Assembly: GCF_036370855.1 (NCBI RefSeq)
Contig: NC_088098.1
Coordinates: 206,567,336-206,631,335, forward strand
Length of the DNA stretch: 64,000 nt
Direction: 5' to 3'
Source: Dromaius novaehollandiae
Taxonomy: Eukaryota; Chordata; Aves; Casuariiformes; Dromaiidae
Shown here: one piece after another, positions 62,401-64,000 of the stretch
Position numbering within the stretch: the stretch's first letter is position 1
How the letters are laid out: each line of letters begins with the position of its first letter
Program-made: the position numbers and the translations under genes
The notes under the pieces: generated by a model
Told to the model about the DNA's origin: nothing
What the model saw: only the letters and a program-made list of their open reading frames with translations
Databases searched by the model: none

Positions 62401-64000
62401 AAAAGAATGACTAATAGAGCATGAACAGTGCTTGTGACACTGTAGTCCATTGTGTAACTATTGAGAGCAAAATTTGCATTCCTAGAAAAGCTTGTTCACG
62501 GTCAAAATATAAGGACATTCTCTTTATGGCTCATGGGAAAACATGTACTATATATTCAGCCCAGGATGCTACTTAAAAGGATCAACTTTTAAAAAATGAC
62601 ATTTTCTTTCCTTGGAACGTTGCAGTCCGATTGAGACCCGGCTTTGCTTGGCAACAGAAGTGAATCTTTTTCATTCAGGCAAGTGGCGTGGGGGGCTATT
62701 TTAGGTCTGTCACACACATGCACAATGATTTGTTTGCTGAAATGGCTTCTTTTTAAGATGTTGTTAAGCTCTGATGTTGCCAACCCTTTTGAATGGAGAG
62801 GCTACATTATTATATTATATAACTGTCTGCCTCTTCTGAATGCCAGAGGAAGCCTGGCAGTTGGTTCTTTTCTTTCCTTCAAAAGCATATTTGTTTATGG
62901 CTTTTTTCCCCTCTGAGATTGTTACAGGTCAAGCAGAGGTTAAAGTGGGATCTTCAAATGTTTAGAGAAAATGTGCCTTCCATGTAGTTCTTAAATGTAG
63001 CAACTGTGTGTTCTGCATGTGCATAGAGTACTGTGTTTTCTGTGCGTGTGAGGATGCATTTTATGTACAGTTAAGTTTCTTTTGGTAGGTGTAGTCTAAG
63101 TAGGATAAGCCTGTTTTGTTTTTCTATTCTGCTGAGAGGAACCAAGACTGAATCACTGCTCGCTGGAGATAATACTCCTTTATCCGTCCGTGTAAGCCCT
63201 TCGGGAGAGAGGTTGCCTATTATTCTGGGTACATACAGTGCCTAACACAGTGGGATTCCTGTCCTGGGACAGGCTGGGTGTTGAGAGGCTAAAACTGAAT
63301 TTAGAGCAGCTGAGTTTGTTACAACGGTGTGGCAGAGCAGAGCGCTGCGCAGGATGCCCGTCCCTGCCACTGGGTCCCGGTTCGGTCAGACACCGACTGC
63401 TCATTTAAGTACTTCCCTGGAGAAGGATCTGCACGGCACTTCTGAATACCCTTAGGAATAGGTGTACAGATAAGAGCTACAGGAGCCACCTAGCCTTGCA
63501 CAGGTCCACAGAGAGCTGCTGTAAATGGGAGATCCTGGTGTGGGCAACAGCTGGATTTCCCAGGCCCGCTCAGCCAGGACTAGCTAGGACAAAAGTGATA
63601 TTCACGGGGAACAAGCACTGGTTTTTCTCCCTCTGCTCTGATATGACTCAAAAGATTTTTCAGTGCTACTTTTTCGTTCTCTGAAAGAAACAGGAGTGTT
63701 GAAAGTATTGAAGAGGAAGAGCTGTCAGCTTGAATTTGGGAAGTCAGTTCAGTACCTCAGCGTAATTATACGTTTAAGAAAAGTGCCCAAGTACTGCAGG
63801 AGCACGTATTCACGGCCTTGCTGTAACTTTGAACCAATTGGATCCTGCTCTCTTGGCATCTAGAGCTTCCAAATTAAATTGTATTTGCCACTAGTCATCG
63901 TTAATTTGCAGTTTTCACCTTGATTAATTTTTAGGAATGTACATAATGAGAAACTTTTACAAAAACAGGAAGAGGGGAAATGGAAATTTACACTCTGCAG

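Larger units (their letters stand above)
48774..64000 (+). other. MTMR2: MTMR2 intron 1 (5' part)
   Basis: The intron opens at donor GTAACG. I searched for exon 2, expected to encode a Ser/Thr-rich peptide resembling STSHSENSVHTKSASVV, and did not find it, so the intron continues past the window end. The first 300 bp belong to the CpG island. It then holds the CR1 split by a solo LTR (49.63-50.93 kb) and a TG/TA microsatellite near 56.4 kb. The rest is AT-rich DNA with no supportable gene, RNA or further recognised mobile element. Confidence 0.8.

Noticed and set aside
63931-64000. MTMR2 exon 2 acceptor at the window edge
   Set aside because: The window ends in CTGCAG, but the preceding bases are purine-rich rather than a polypyrimidine tract, and no exon sequence is visible.
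1-64000. CRISPR arrays, bacterial operons, tRNA or rRNA genes
   Set aside because: The window is vertebrate. No regularly spaced direct repeats with unique spacers, no rRNA blocks and no convincing tRNA box A/B pair were seen.

Overview
The window is vertebrate nuclear DNA, most likely from a bird. The coding sequence is split into short exons with GT/AG splice sites inside long introns. The recognisable mobile DNA is of the CR1 LINE type, plus a solo retroviral LTR, and overall repeat density is low. The species cannot be named from the sequence alone.

Two genes are recognised, head to tail on the + strand. The first is the 3' part of MAML2 (mastermind-like 2, a Notch co-activator). Intron 2 fills 1-16961. 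Exon 3 is 16962-17165, exon 4 is 21438-21549 and the terminal exon 5 is 26013-26992, with the stop codon at 26990-26992. An untranslated region runs to about 30.18 kb. These three exons give about 431 residues, the C-terminal third or so of the protein. They include the Gln-rich helix, a PPDY motif and the acidic C-terminal activation segment. The second gene is MTMR2 (myotubularin-related phosphoinositide 3-phosphatase). Only its CpG-island promoter and first coding exon (48691-48773) are present, followed by more than 15 kb of intron 1. MAML2 next to MTMR2 in the same orientation is also the human chromosome 11q21 order, which supports both calls.

Between the genes (about 30.2-48.3 kb) no gene can be supported. 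This interval holds a GC-rich block (31.3-33.9 kb), an old CR1 copy (36.9-37.25 kb), homopolymer runs and one unexplained 96-codon frame at 37646. MTMR2 intron 1 holds a younger antisense CR1 (49.63-50.93 kb) split by a 601-bp solo LTR that has a still readable 5-bp target duplication. MAML2 intron 3 has an indel-free 11 x 19-bp minisatellite. MAML2 intron 4 holds a decayed CR1 just upstream of exon 5. MAML2 intron 2 has an isolated CpG-rich patch beside a homeodomain/SOX motif cluster (7.96-8.17 kb), the best candidate for unannotated regulatory DNA.

The two genes have unrelated roles: nuclear Notch transcription for MAML2 and endosomal PI(3)P/PI(3,5)P2 turnover for MTMR2. No new multi-gene system was found. 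The many remaining open frames look like chance ORFs in introns and GC-rich DNA.
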